Shown here in pieces: positions 47,468-59,750 of a DNA stretch of 64,000 nucleotides; position 1 is the stretch's first letter; each line of letters starts with the position of its first letter. A model generated the notes under the pieces. It worked only from the letters and a program-made list of their open reading frames with translations. It was not told the DNA's origin and searched no databases. Source of the DNA: Diadema setosum. Lineage: Eukaryota; Echinodermata; Echinoidea; Diadematoida; Diadematidae. Both the position numbers and the translations under genes were made by a program. The stretch covers positions 11,283,979 through 11,347,978 of the forward strand of contig NC_092689.1 of NCBI RefSeq assembly GCF_964275005.1, given 5' to 3'.

Positions 47468-50400
47468 TCAAATGCTAAACCAGTTAGGAACGCCACCTCT
47501 CCGTGATAATAACTTGGCGGCTTTCTTCTCCTTATCCTTCAGATCTTCCGCCATTTCTTCATTCTTTTTCTCCTCTGTGTCAGGGAACAACTCTGGGAAT
47601 TCAAATGTCTGTCCTTCAGCCTACATGACCAAAACATAAAAAGTGCACACAAATGATACACCTCAAGTTTGGAATTTCAGATTTCTGCCTAAGTCACATT
47701 TAATCACCTTATCAAGTTAAAATTTGGTAACAAATACATCTACATGATCTGTGGCGACACTTGACTACCAATAACCACAATAATAATGCATGATTGCGTA
47801 ACTTTTTAAATTTATAGAAACAAACATCAACAATCATATCTTATACAGTTGTACATGGAATGTCTTTGAGTAGCAGAGCTCTCATACATATGTGTCACTT
47901 TTATACAAGTACACAGTAATAAGGAATGAAACATGATTTGGTTCACAATTTATTTTTTTTTTTTTGGCTCCAGCTTTTATTTTGCACAAATTGTACTAGT
48001 TTATCTTCCCACAAGTTGTTAAAACAATATTATGAAAAAAAAAAACCCCAAAAACAGGTGGGATGATTTCATAGATAATAAAACTATACTTTCATTTGCT
48101 TACATCTAATCTTACAAGGCTCCCAACAATTTTATGAATTTGTCTTCATTCCAAACATGTCTATAGTTCGTGTTTTATCAATAAGTCAGGGAAATGATTT
48201 TGAAGTGATATTGTGAAAACGTTCTATGCCAGTCATTCAAGCTATAATTCAGTACTATGACATGTATCACGTATGCCTGCTGTAATATCCATCTTCAAAA
48301 AGACTATTAAAGATGACACAAAATGTACTTTACCAGAGTGACATAAGCCAGCTTGTAATCTTCCCGCAACTTGACCCTCTGGTTTTTGTGGTTCCGGTCA
48401 AAGGGCACGTAAACTATTCTGGTATTAACTCTGGCCACAGGAACTTTGTAGATGTTTTGAAGGTAGTTTTTGATGTCAAATTTTGTCATCCTGATGAAGT
48501 ATGGGAACAAAAATACAAAATACATAAATGTCACTCCATACAGACAAATTGGAATGTGGGGTTTACAAAAAAGAGACAAAGTCTTCATCAAAGCTATCAT
48601 GAATAATGCCATCACAATGAAAATATGTACCATAAGTACAGTGAAACCCCGTTATAACGAGTTCGGTTATAACGAGGAACCGCTTATAACGAGGTGATCG
48701 CGTCGGTCCCGTTTTCCTTTGCGTGTAAACCTATGGCAGAACGAATCGGTTATAACGAGTTCGGTTATAACGAGATTCCGGTTATAACGAGGACAATTTC
48801 GGTGCATCATGATAAGGAAAAACATAAGCAATTTGATCGGATATAACGAGGTTCCATTTCTTGACTAAATTGCCGCTTTCAAACATGCGACAAACGAAAC
48901 ATTGAAAACCGAATTCACGCTATCCACGTCTTTTTCCCGTTTTGCAGAGAACCGTTCCTTCCATATTTTCTTCTAAATCATGCGATAAGACACAGGAATG
49001 CCTTCCGACGACATAATCATTCGATTTTCTTTTTCGCGGGATACGCGTGCGTGATATTAGGTGAGACGACAGCGCAACGAGAAAAAGAAAAAGAAAAAGA
49101 TAACGCATTAAAAAACTTTGCATGTAGCGACACTTGTGGCCAAAAATGGACAATTGGAATGCGTGTGCAACTCATCATTATCCTTTCCATTTTTAGTTCC
49201 GATTTCCAGTTCTTTTGCTGGTTAGCAAATATGAGTGTGGATGATTAAAGCCGAAATAATTAATGAATTCATCGCGATCCCGCCGGATGACAGTAGCGTA
49301 AAAATATAGTTGAATAACGATTGTTAACCTACTTAATCGGTGTTCAGAAAAAGAAACAAACGCAATTATTGGTTTGATTAGATCTGAATTTGTTCGTTAT
49401 CATTTGACAAAATGATTTGAATATGAGTGTGTATGATTGAAGCCGAAATAGTTAATGAAATCATCGCGATCCCGCCGGGTGGCGGAAGCGTAAAAATAGT
49501 TGAATAACGTATGTTAACCTACATGTACTTAATCGGTGTTCAGAAAAAGAAACAAACGCAGTTTGAATAGATTTGGATTTGTTCATTATCATTGAACAAA
49601 TGATAATTTAGATATGAGAGTGTACGATTAAAAGCCGAAATAATTAATGAAATCATCGCGATCTCGCCGGGTGATAGTAGCGTAAAAAGTAGTAGAATAC
49701 ACACGTTAACCTATATTAATCGGTGTTCGGAAATAGAAACAAACGCATTTAACAGTTCAAGAACGGATGTACAAAATGCGAAGAGATTTTCGGAAGAAAA
49801 TAAAGAACGTATCTATAATCTCTTCGGGCGCAACGATACAGCCGAAATGATTCATGAAATTATTGAATTCCCGCTGGGCACCAACAGCGTAAAATACCTC
49901 GCAAGTTAACGATAAACAACGCATGTATGTTACTCTTGAAATCATCGCGATCTCGCCAGGTGACAGTAGCGTAAAAAAAGTTGAATGACGCAGGTTAACC
50001 TAAATCAGAAAAAGAATCAAACGCATTTATTAGTTTGAATAGATCTGGGTTTGTTCATTATCACAATTTTAACACTGCATTTCACAATAAAGATTTTTCT
50101 TCTTTCAGAATGGTTCACCAGGTACATTGTGTAAAAAGGATCACAACCTTCCACATTCAATCCTGTCGCATAATTATTTTCCAAGAACGGATGTACAAAA
50201 CGCGAAGAGATTTTCGGAAGAAAATAAAGAACGCATTTTTAATCCCTTCGGGCGCAACGATCATACATTGTACAAGATTACAGCCGAAATGATTCATGAA
50301 ATCATCGCATTCCCGCTGGGCACCAACAGCGTAAAAATGCCTCCCAAGTTACGGTAAACAACGCCCGTATGTTAATTTGCGCTGGTGTTTAGAAAAACTT

Positions 50401-52170
50401 AACAAACAAGAATTACAATAAAGATTTAACTCATTTAAGCCCCTGCTTTTTCGTCTAATTCAAAAATATTTTCCTTTATTCTCTCAATAATAATGATCCA
50501 TCATTGTGTAATAACAACGCAAAGGATGTTCTTAAGTTTCATTGATGGGTGTATGATGTCGTGCTTATGTTTTTCTTTGTTTTTGATGCGTACGGATATA
50601 ACGAGGTACCGGTTATAACGAGGTAATATCGCCGGTCCCACGGACCTCGTTATAACGGGGTTTCACTGTATATAAAATGAATATTACAGAGGGGGACTAG
50701 TCTTTGTTTTTTGTTTTTTTGCTTTCTTACTTTACTCAGAGAAATAATATTATGATTGGCCAAATAAAACAGCCACCTTTTATTGCAGAAATGACAGAAA
50801 ACAAAATGGTAGTTAACAAACATTAGAAGGAACTTACAGCTGTAATATCAGAACAAGTTTCTACACTTCCTAATTATGTAACAAATACTGACAATGTTCG
50901 GCACTATTTTAATCTTAATGTGGGATGTAACCTAAGACAGTTCATAATAGCAGGTCGCAATCAAATTTACAATGTGGACTTACTGTAGATCACACTCAAA
51001 TGTGACCATATTCGGTGGCATTGGTTTTTTGTTCTTTATCAACTTCATGCAAAAATCTGTGAAGAACACTCTTCGCTGTGGATTTCCCAAGAGGTACAAT
51101 GGGTATCTGTTTCAGAATCAAAGAAAAGTAAAGAAAAACAAGTACAGTATATCACATTTATCAGAAAATGAACACACTACTTCTGCTTAAAACCTACAAA
51201 TATGAAAACTAAGATTGACTTCATATTGAGTGACCCCCTTCTCCTTAAAAAAGAAGAAGATATAATTCATTTTCTTTCCTTTTAATTTTGATTTTTGTTT
51301 AAAGAAACACAGCCTGCATCCCTATCTGTAAGTACATGTACACAAAAGTGGAAGACTTTCATATGATCAAAAAAAAAAAGAGTAAGCTAAATGACACTTT
51401 TTTTAAGACATCAACATATCTGCATACTTATTAGGCACAATGCATGGTAACATTCTTTAAAAATTCTCTCGGGGCTGTACAAGCAAGCATAAGATTTCAC
51501 ATTCTTTTGAAGTTTGTGAATAAGGGTCACTTATTTTAGAAAATGCTCGCTTGAAACAATAAAATATTTAACAAATTCTCATAACTTTAAGCACTTTTAA
51601 AGGCAATTTGAATGTGGGCAGTAACATGATGAGTGACACTGGCCAATATTGTTTCCCTTCCTTTTTTCTTCTTTTCTCTATCTCTTTCAGTTAACAGTAC
51701 ACCCCTGAAATGATAAGCATTTCATTTGCCAAGTACAAATTTATAAAATGTTTCAATCAGAATTGAAGTAAAATTAACTACATTGTACTGTGGTGTTAGT
51801 GCATCCAAAAGTAGCATTATAACAATGCACCATGGCATTTTTCCCACCTTACTCAAAGCTTCTCTGGCTTTTAATTTTGAATAATGTGGACAATATGTTT
51901 CACTGCTTTTACTTTAAAGAATTACTATAATCATTTCAAATCAGGTGACAGTTTATCTATTCATTCATATTCTGCCTGCAGTGTGAATTCTTCCTTACTT
52001 CATGAAGTCACCAATATGTCTGGAATGCAGGCAATGATTACAATTGGATTCTTTTCTTCTTACAGTACACATCTGTTTATCTGAGTAAGCATTACATATC
52101 CCTATCACTTGAAATGAATAGGGGTAGTAAAGAGAGAGAAAACTTGAACATCATACCTTGATTTGGACAT
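47468..52170 (-). CDS. MRPL23: mitochondrial large-subunit ribosomal protein uL23m
   Basis: uL23 of the mitochondrial large ribosomal subunit, which binds 16S rRNA near the exit of the peptide tunnel. Coding exons in transcript order: 52170-52157, 51106-50984, 48490-48334, 47620-47468. They give 447 nt, 148 aa, similar to the human protein (about 153). All junctions are GT-AG and phases agree. Landmarks: MSKSRYPLYLLGNPQ at the start (human YPLYQLGGPQ), MTKFDIKNYLQNIYKVPVA-VNTR in the core (human [23 protein letters not shown]), the DYKLAYVTLAEGQTFEFPEL block, a charged helix, and the C-terminal RRGGVPNWFSI. Intron 2 is mostly one 2.03-kb pogo-like insertion. The 14-nt first coding exon may begin after an acceptor at 52187, with a non-coding exon farther upstream. 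Confidence 0.95.
48639..50668. mobile_element. 2.03-kb pogo/Tigger-like element in MRPL23 intron 2
   Basis: It begins CAGTGAAACCCCGTTATAAC and ends TTATAACGGGGTTTCACTG, flanked by TA. GGTTATAACGAG or close variants recur at least six times in the first 210 bp and several times in the last 80 bp, a cluster of likely transposase-binding repeats. No transposase (DDE) frame is recognisable. The centre holds an array of roughly 190-bp units (about 49240-50350). It is a non-autonomous passenger of an element family that also gave 45239-45433. Confidence 0.88.
49240..50350 (+). repeat. internal tandem array with a protein-like 18-codon block
   Basis: GCCGAAAT-starting blocks lie at 49250, 49442, 49634, 49841 and 50283, with a truncated one near 49938. 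Read on the plus strand each gives a variant of AEIINEIIAIPPGDSSVK without an internal stop or indel. Two of them (49841, 50283) share a longer upstream part, FSEENKERI-N-FGRND, differing by an 18-base in-frame indel. Between the blocks there are stops. Whether this is decayed coding sequence or chance is open. Confidence 0.6.
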
Positions 52171-52414
52171 CTTGACAATTCACAGGCTGTGGTAATGAAA
52201 TTATTAAACGCTGTCCTGGAGCACCCTGTAACTTCCGACGCTCCTGATTGGATTGTGAGTGGATATAAGTTCAGTCACACATGGAGGAATCCACTGATGT
52301 TCATGAGCCTGCAAAAGGGGGGGGGGGGGGGAGAGGAGCATTGTGCAAATGAGAAAGTTATAAAAAAATGCACTTTTTGCTGTTCTGTGAGATCAACTGC
52401 TTCAAAAGCAAAAG

Positions 52415-52945
52415 CAGGGTGCTACATACGCACTTGCCTGATTGCCCGGGGCAAGTGAAAATCAAATTTGGGCAAGTGTTTTTGAACAATGAGAACCAAT
52501 GCTTGCCTGAATTGGGCAAGCAAAAAGTTTTGAAGCCACCTTTTTTCACTTATTCCCCCAACAAACCCACAAAGTCAACCATACAGAAGCCCAAAGATAA
52601 TGGTTGTTTAGTGATGCAACACACTTTATATTTCATTCCAGCAATTTTTCAATACATGTACTTATGAGAAGAAGCCCCAAACCAATGCAACGGGAACACT
52701 TGATCGGACCAAGTTTGTTACTCCATTGTGTTTAAGCGTGCAAATCAATGTGTGCTGCTTGTTCATATGATTGTGTTTCATCAAGCCCTTGACTTGCACA
52801 TGATTTTCTATATTATTTCCTTATATTTTGGGCTACTTTCTTTTCGGGCGGGTAAAATCAATGTTCGGGCAAGTGTTTTGCTGCAAATTTGAAAATCTGC
52901 TTGCCCGACTAGGCAAGTGGTAAAATAAAGTTATGTAGCACCCTG
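52415..52945. mobile_element. 531-bp TIR element with GGCAAGTG inverted words
   Basis: CAGGGTGCTACATA at the left and TATGTAGCACCCTG at the right are perfect inverted ends, and AAAAG lies on both sides. Inside both ends, ACTTGCC and GGCAAGTG words form further inverted pairs. Superfamily unsure; the CAGGG end suggests hAT, but the visible duplication is only 5 bp. Confidence 0.75.
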
Positions 52946-53125
52946 AAAAGCCATATGACATCAGGGTATTACAACAAATATGTCTCCCATTAACCTGAAT
53001 GTTAAACATGGCAAGGGCCATACACTCTCCTAAGCAGGTAAACTTTTAAGTAAACTTCAACCAACACACATGCAACCACATCCCTGTCACGTGGAGCTCG
53101 CCTGGCATGGCAGCAGTATTGATCC

Positions 53126-54575
53126 CAACTATACACAGCCCAGTTGCTGTATGAATAGCGACAGGCTGTACCAGAATGGCCCACAACACACAGCAAGCAC
53201 AAGGCGAATTTTACGATCGCGTTGAGTTTTGATACTTGACATCATTTTTTGTCACCTCAAACTCATTAACCCTATTCTAACTGGGGGGGGGGGGTCAAAT
53301 TGACCCCCCCCTCGACGTTTCGCGCCACGATTCCGCAACGCGCAAAGATTTTGCCGCGTCGTTTCATGACTTTTTTCATTGAAGTCTCCCGCATATTTTG
53401 AGACCAAATTTGCGACGTCCGGGTACACCGTTCTGAAATTATGCAATGTTTTGCATATGCATGTCAACCCGAAAACCGCTCAAATTCATGATTTCGTGTG
53501 CAAATCCAATGCAAACTGTGTTTTTTTGTTTAATTGATATAAATTAGATTATTTCAACTTTTAACCTTTGAAATAAATCAATTCTAATGTAGATAAGCTT
53601 GAAAAAGTGCCTCCAATAAATTTTGGCAAAAAAACAATAGAAAACAAAAGATCGAAGAAACAAGACAATACATAAGAAATTAACAAAACAATAAAAAACA
53701 AAAGAAAATGATTTTGATTGCACTATTTTTTTACAAGAAAATTATTTGATGTGTCTTGAAGAACTCTGACACAAAAATTTAATAATCCTTCAGTCTTTTT
53801 GATGGAGTTATAGGTGAAAATATGATTTCATGCGTTAATTTGCATAATTAATTTATTAAAAAATATGAAATCAACATTTTTCTATTGTATGACCATGTAA
53901 TCTTGTAGTTGACATCCGGCTCTATGTTCAGGCAAAATTTTGCGGCGATCGCGCGATCGGCGGCCGAGATCTGAAGGGGGGGTCAAATTGACCCCCCCCC
54001 CCAGTAAAAACTTGGTCTCAAATAGCCCAGTTAGAATAGGGTTAAATGTAATCTTCACAAATGAGACTTCATACAATTGTAGCTATGTTATCGATAATGA
54101 CATACACAATTCACAACTTACCGAAAACAAAGATTATATGCAGTGTTTGTTAACGGCACATATAATAATCGGGAGTTCACGCGATCATGCTGTCGACCGT
54201 GCTGCTACACTGAAGCAGCGCACGCACGCAATAGATAGCTGCACTTTCAGCCACGCACGCGTGCGCATAATTTGTAGAGTGGTCAACGCGCCATTATGAA
54301 TTCAGCAACGATGAACCCCGATGGTCGGGGATTGCGCTAGAAAGTGTCATTTTTTTTTGTTCCATGGACCTTTATCACCAGGGCTCTCTATGGACTTATG
54401 TACCTTCTGTAATATAAGCATGCACTTTACGTGAGTAACGTATACATTTTCATAGCTAACATATACTAATTTATAAGTTTTGTAGTTGTGTTGTGGTTCT
54501 CCGATGTGATGGCAAGGCCCCGCTCGTCTGATGCCATGCTTTGCACGGCATCTGGTCGGGCTATGTTGATCCCAG
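53126..54575. repeat. dispersed repeat copy B, interrupted by a TTAA MITE
   Basis: It matches 278-862 in the same block order. The match stops at CACCTCAAACTCA and resumes after the inserted element with TCTTCA. It ends in ATCTGGTCGGGCTA. Copy B is longer than copy A even after removing the MITE, so other indels exist. Confidence 0.65.
53270..54041. mobile_element. TTAA-flanked MITE, copy 2 (inverted relative to copy 1)
   Basis: Ends CCCTATTCTAACTGGG / CCCAGTTAGAATAGGG, 772 bp, TTAA on both sides. Internal order is the reverse of 26197-26950: the GATCGCGCGATC palindrome and AGATCTCGGCCGCC complement are at the right end here. The subterminal GGTCAAATTGACC hairpins flanked by G and C runs are kept at both ends. 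Confidence 0.92.
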
Positions 54576-55482
54576 TGATGACTGTCTTGTTTGGCACATG
54601 CAGCTGTAGAGTAGTCTCACCACACCCCATCAATGCACAGCACAGCATCGGATAAGGACCCATTAACAAGTTATATCCCAATCACCACAAACAAAAACTG
54701 CTGTAAATAGACCACTCTTACGAATAAAAATTCCCTGAAATTCATGAATAAAAAATGCCACATATCAAGTGTAAAATTCAAACTATGCAACTACCTCCAC
54801 ACGTGTTCCGAAGAGCACAACAGTGGGCCACGTCGCCGGACTCCCGGAATCATAGTCGCGACCCTCCCGGGTCAGCTTGCATAAGCAGTTTAACGGGTAA
54901 GTAACAGGTAAGTAAAGTTGCATGGCAACACATAATTGTTTCATTCCAAGTTTCAAAGTTACTAGTCCGTTTATCTGCATTGAATCTGTACAGCGTGTAC
55001 ACCTACAGCCATGATGGCAGCCGTTTCTGAGATAACTTGAGCGTTTACGCGATATTTATATTTTGCATGCCACCCGTGCCAGAATTTGCGGTATCACCAT
55101 AGTTCGATCGCAACGTGTTGTGTATGCGTTGAATCTCTCGCACAGCGTGGAGTACATGGAGTACCGCACTCTCCTAGTGCAATGTACGTATACAGCTTCC
55201 CCTTCGCGTGGCACGTGCGCCAATACATTCATAGGCAGGGCGAGCACACGGCACGGTACGTCGCGAATGTCGAAGCATGGACATATGGGGTCGAACAATG
55301 AGTAGGCTCTACAGGCGTTCGAACGATGATCGCAGCGCAAGCGTTCGGATCATGCACGCTATTTTGCTTCTGCAATTTAGGATGTCGAACACTGGGTAAC
55401 TTGCTTTCATTGAAGTACTCATTTATTCCATATGAAAGAATTCCAAGAACTACCGCACTCACAACACAGATTGGAACGCACT

Positions 55483-55690
55483 ACCCGGGACTTGGCCGGG
55501 GATTTTTATGCAAATATGCCTGGCTAGTCGGGGACTTGGCCGGGAATTTCTGCACAAATATTGCCCGGACTGTCGGGGAATTGGCCGGGGATTTCTGCCC
55601 GGCCTGCCGGGGACTTAGCGGGGGATTTCCGTGAAAATTTTGCCCGACCTGTCAGAGACTTGGCCGGGACTTGGCCAGGTGGTGTAACAT
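55483..55690. repeat. minisatellite, units of about 43 bp
   Basis: GGGGACTTGGCCGGGGATTT and variants recur about five times, separated by TTTCTGC-CAAAT-TTGCCCGGCCTGTC. The block is strongly GC-rich against its flanks. Confidence 0.85.
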
Positions 55691-55989
55691 CTGAAAATTG
55701 CAAGTGGGATGCAAGTCCCGGCCATCCCCGGGTACCCAGGGGCCGGGACTACAAGTTCAATTGACAAGTGCATCACCCTAACGTTAGTGTAGTACTGTAG
55801 GTTTCTGTAGAGTAGGCCTAGTGTCTATAGACTAGTTAAATTTAAGTAATTAGGTCTAACGTTACTTAAATAATATAAAAAATTTATTTTGGAGCAAATT
55901 GCCCATCCGGCAGAGAGCTCCATAAAATTTAAAAGAACAGCAACAATAACAACATAGAAGAAGGAGGAGGAGCTGCTAGCTGGTCACTG

Positions 55990-56330
55990 GTGCCGCACGC
56001 ACTCCACTAAACCCCGGCGCGGGGCGCTGTACCCCTACACTACACTGTCTACAGTTAGGGGTTGGGGTCGCGTCGCTGGTGCGGTTAGCACTCCACCAGC
56101 TCCCTGCTCGAACTCCACAAACGGGAAATCAAGCACATGGGATTACGCAAAACACTATAGCTTACCTCGCTCGCTACCGACCTAGGTACCGGCGACAGAC
56201 AAACGCTACCATCCGCTTCTTGGCTCCTTCGCAGTCGAAAGAAATTGCTAAAACTTGAGAAAGACATTCAGATGCCTAATACAGCCAAGTGACGTGCTTT
56301 CCTTGCCTTGAAAGTGAATAAAGTTGTCGG
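55990..56330 (-). promoter_or_regulatory. CG-rich block with a possible minus-strand first exon
   Basis: CG-dense DNA with a GCACGTCA (CRE-like) word on the minus strand upstream. A minus-strand ATG at 56267-56265 opens a frame (MSFSSFSNFFRLRRSQ start) that meets a strong donor, GAG|GTAAGC, at 56166. No next coding exon fits. An alternative is a non-coding first exon spliced to the acceptor at 52187 ahead of the MRPL23 start. Confidence 0.3.
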
Positions 56331-57813
56331 AAAAGACAGCGACTTGTAGCAGCCACGACGCATAGCATGCGAGTTTCCTTGGGTCAATGTACTGATACGG
56401 CTGTTAGAGGGCAGTGTTCATCCTATGCAGAATTCACGAATTCATGTCGGGTCCGGGTCGCGATTTTTTTTTCCGTAACCCTAACGCGTCGAAATTGCCA
56501 ATTGTGTCACTTGAGCAAAGACTATCAGTGTACAAGTTGGTTTTTGTACGCATGTGCGTGGACTTCAGCAGGTAGGCGTTGAGTTCGTACTGTTACACAG
56601 TATATACAGAGTACCATTGGCATGGTCGTCTGCTAACCACAGAATCAGATTACAACGTGAGAATGGGACGCCGTCCTTCAAGCAGAAACATAACAACGGG
56701 TTTGTGTGTATGGGTATGTGTATATCATATGCGCGTGTGTGAGTGTTTGTGTGTGTGTGTGTTTCCACTTCACATGTCATCGCCATCGCGTTCGGCTTTG
56801 CCTAATTGCCTGTAGTTTTGTTCGCCGTCTGCTGTCACTTTTCCTGTGTCTCGCTGCGAGACTTGCGTTACTAGGATGCATGCAAACTCGACGTCGTCAT
56901 CAATGTCTTGCAAAAAGTAAATTGGAGATCTAATTGAAGCTTGGAATAAATCATAATCAAAGTATTATGTATACGTAGCGACACGTAGCGGTATAGGTTA
57001 GTGAAGCAACCTTCTTTGTCAAATTTGTAATCTGCTATTTACATGTAGATTAACGTCTATCTTTTCACTTTACTCATGTTTGTATTCCCATATACACTAT
57101 AATCTTGTATATCTTTTGTGTCATGAGTAATCTTTGAGTATTGTATTCACTGGTTTGTTATATTGTTATTCATACTCTTTGTTTGTACTCTCATACCCCG
57201 AGAGGGGGTCGAAAGAGTAAATAAAATTCACAAAATTCACAAATATTTAGGTCTACAGCTGCAGCGATTGCTATTGTTAACATTGATCATGTTTATTAAG
57301 CCCCACAAAATCAGATTCGAAGAGGACATTTGTTCTTGGGTAACATGGATGAACTCCTAGGTTAATTTGGGCTTATCCTCCAACTTCATGATGATTCAGA
57401 AAGGCGTGGTATAAGGAGGCTCCTTTTTAGTTCAGGTTCATGTATATCAAGGTATATGATTACATTCTCATGCAATAACATCCATGATGAAGATGGGGGA
57501 GGGAAGAGAAACTGCGGGATGGGGGGGGGGGGGGGAGAGCTAGTAATCATCGATTTTGATCGATAAAATTTCTCTATAAATATTTTAATTTGATCAGCTT
57601 TAAAAAGACATTTTGGATCGGCATTAAAACTCAAAAGATGTGCTATTTCCATCAAAATCAACTCACTTTCCCAGTCCATACATGTACAAAATTGCTCTAG
57701 TATCACGGTTTGAATTGCTCTATCAATAATTTTTTGATGTTCACTTTATCATTGCCAACCCTATAGTCCTTCTCATAACCTACCATCGTCACCTCTACCA
57801 CCACGACCATCAC

Positions 57814-58322
57814 TGAAGGAAACCAAAAACCCAAAAAGAAATGTGGATTGAGTGAAAGCAGCAACATTAGTAGAACACATCAGTGAAAGTTTAAGGAAAA
57901 TCGGGCAATCGATGCAAAAGTTAAAAACTTTTAACGTTTGGATGTTGGAACCACTGGATGCATGACATATAAAGAAAACAAACATGTTTTCACTTTTCTT
58001 GAGTAATGGAAGAGCATTTGATTAACCACTTTCAGAAAGTAGGGGGAATGATACCCTTAACATAAGTCAGTATCAGTTAAGTTGATGGAATGTATAATTT
58101 TATTGATTTTTTTTTTTGTGGAATTCTCTTCATATTTTCTTTACATTGTTGCCCATCATGGTCTCTAGTAGTCTCTTTATTCAGTGATTACAACACAAAA
58201 ATTATAAAAACGAAAAACTTTGCATCGATTGTCCGATTTTCCTCAAACTTTCACTGATGTATAATGCTAATGTTGCTGCGTTCACTCAATCCTTATTGGT
58301 CTTTGGGTTTTGGTTTCCTTTC
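57814..58322. mobile_element. MITE inside the left arm
   Basis: AAGGAAACCAAAAACCCAAA at one end and TTTGGGTTTTGGTTTCCTTT at the other. The interior TGTGGATTGAGTGAAAGCAG, ACATCAGTGAAAGTTTAAGG and GACTACTAGAGA-type words match 40734-41291. Its partner in the right arm is 62910-63447, about 27 bp longer in one place. Confidence 0.8.
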
Positions 58323-59369
58323 ACCAATCATCACTACATACCATCATTGCTTTTATTAGATTACCATGCACGAACATAAACATCGTTACTATCATTTCAC
58401 AACTGGATATCATCTTATCATCATCACCACGATTATCACTCGTATTACCATCGTACATATCACCACAAGCTATATATCTTCCACCACTATCAATACTTTT
58501 TTCCATGTCATCAATCCATCAACAACAACTTCACGAAATCTCTTTCAAAGTTTTCACCATCATCATCATTATCATAAGTCTAAATAAGCATTGCGACTGG
58601 CAATATATTCATACTCGATCCCTCCCTCCAATGCCCACATGGCCTAGCACCCGTAATTGAAATGATGAAGAGAAACGATTGAAAATTAAACACTGATTTG
58701 TTTGTTTGTTTGTTTGTTTGTTTGTAAGAACAATAGCCGCATTCACACGTACAAAATAGCTGGCTACCGAGCGCGCTCCAAAACTCGAGAGTTCTTGTTA
58801 TACTCGCAACTTTTTATAAACTTCATGATCGATATATTATAGAAACAAACACATGGCTTTAACTGGTATCAGATTCCCAGGTGGGTTCATGACTTTAAAT
58901 GTGTATAAACCATTTGTTGTCGCCTGACACCCAAAGGGAAGCCATGCGTGATTTGTTGTCTCGAAGTCGTGCAGTATCGTACACATAAAAAGTGATGAGA
59001 TATTAGAGCTGTGATAGATAAGTTTATCAATATCAGCATAGCCATATGTTTACTATGTGAGATAGAGAGAGAGAAAAAAAAAATCAAACCCACAGCTCTG
59101 ATTCTCAAGTAAAACACATTTGTAGAAGAGATTTGAAACGATCGTTTTATAATGTGTTATTTGGCACAAAATAATTTCACTTATTTTTAGTAATATTAAT
59201 CGATAACCAAATGAAAATCAATTTGCCGATATTCTTTTCATTAAGTTGGAGCAACGAGCATTAGTTCAGAGTCACAGAGGCTACTTTCGAGTTTTTATGA
59301 AATACATTCATAGGAAACTGATAACTATAAGTTTGAACGATGATAGCGCCCAAAATATCATGGTTACAG

Positions 59370-59750
59370 TTCGTTATTGAGAAGGTTCGTTATTCAGAAG
59401 GTTCTTTATTCCGAAGGTTCGTTATTCCGAAGGTTCGTTATGGACCCTATTTCATTGTCGGATCAATGAACCTTCGGAATAACGAACCCTATTTTATTTT
59501 CGGATTGGCGAACCTTCGGAATAACGAACCCTATTTCATTTTCGAATAAACGAGCCTTCAGAAAGCGAACCCTATTTTTTCGGATAAACGAAACTTCGGA
59601 ATAACTAACCTGCGAAATAACATCACAAATGTTCGGATTAACATACCCTTTTTGATTTTTGGATTAACGAACCTTCGGATTGGCGAACCTTCGGAATAAC
59701 TAATTTTGGATTAAGGTTCGTTAATCCAAAAATAAAACAGGGTTCTGGAA
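59370..59750. repeat. tandem array of TTCGGAA-type 16-bp units, left
   Basis: About five head-to-tail GGTTCGTTATTCCGAA units are followed by units in the opposite sense, AACCTTCGGAATAACG, spaced by about 19 bp of CCTATTTCATTTTCGGA. The array therefore switches strand within itself. Confidence 0.9.

Larger units (their letters stand above)
52171..57260. other. region upstream of MRPL23, repeats and a CG-rich block
   Basis: No conserved gene was found. Order: G-run near 52318, a TIR element (52415-52945), a dispersed repeat carrying a nested TTAA MITE (53126-54575), a 43-bp-unit minisatellite (55483-55690), a CG-rich stretch with a possible minus-strand first exon (55990-56330), a GT tract near 56740, then plain AT-rich DNA to the start of the terminal palindrome. 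Nothing was recognised in 54580-55480 or 56830-57260. Confidence 0.55.

Noticed and set aside
52358-52667. Open frames on both strands upstream of MRPL23
   Set aside because: They translate the TIR element at 52415-52945 and its inverted GGCAAGTG words.
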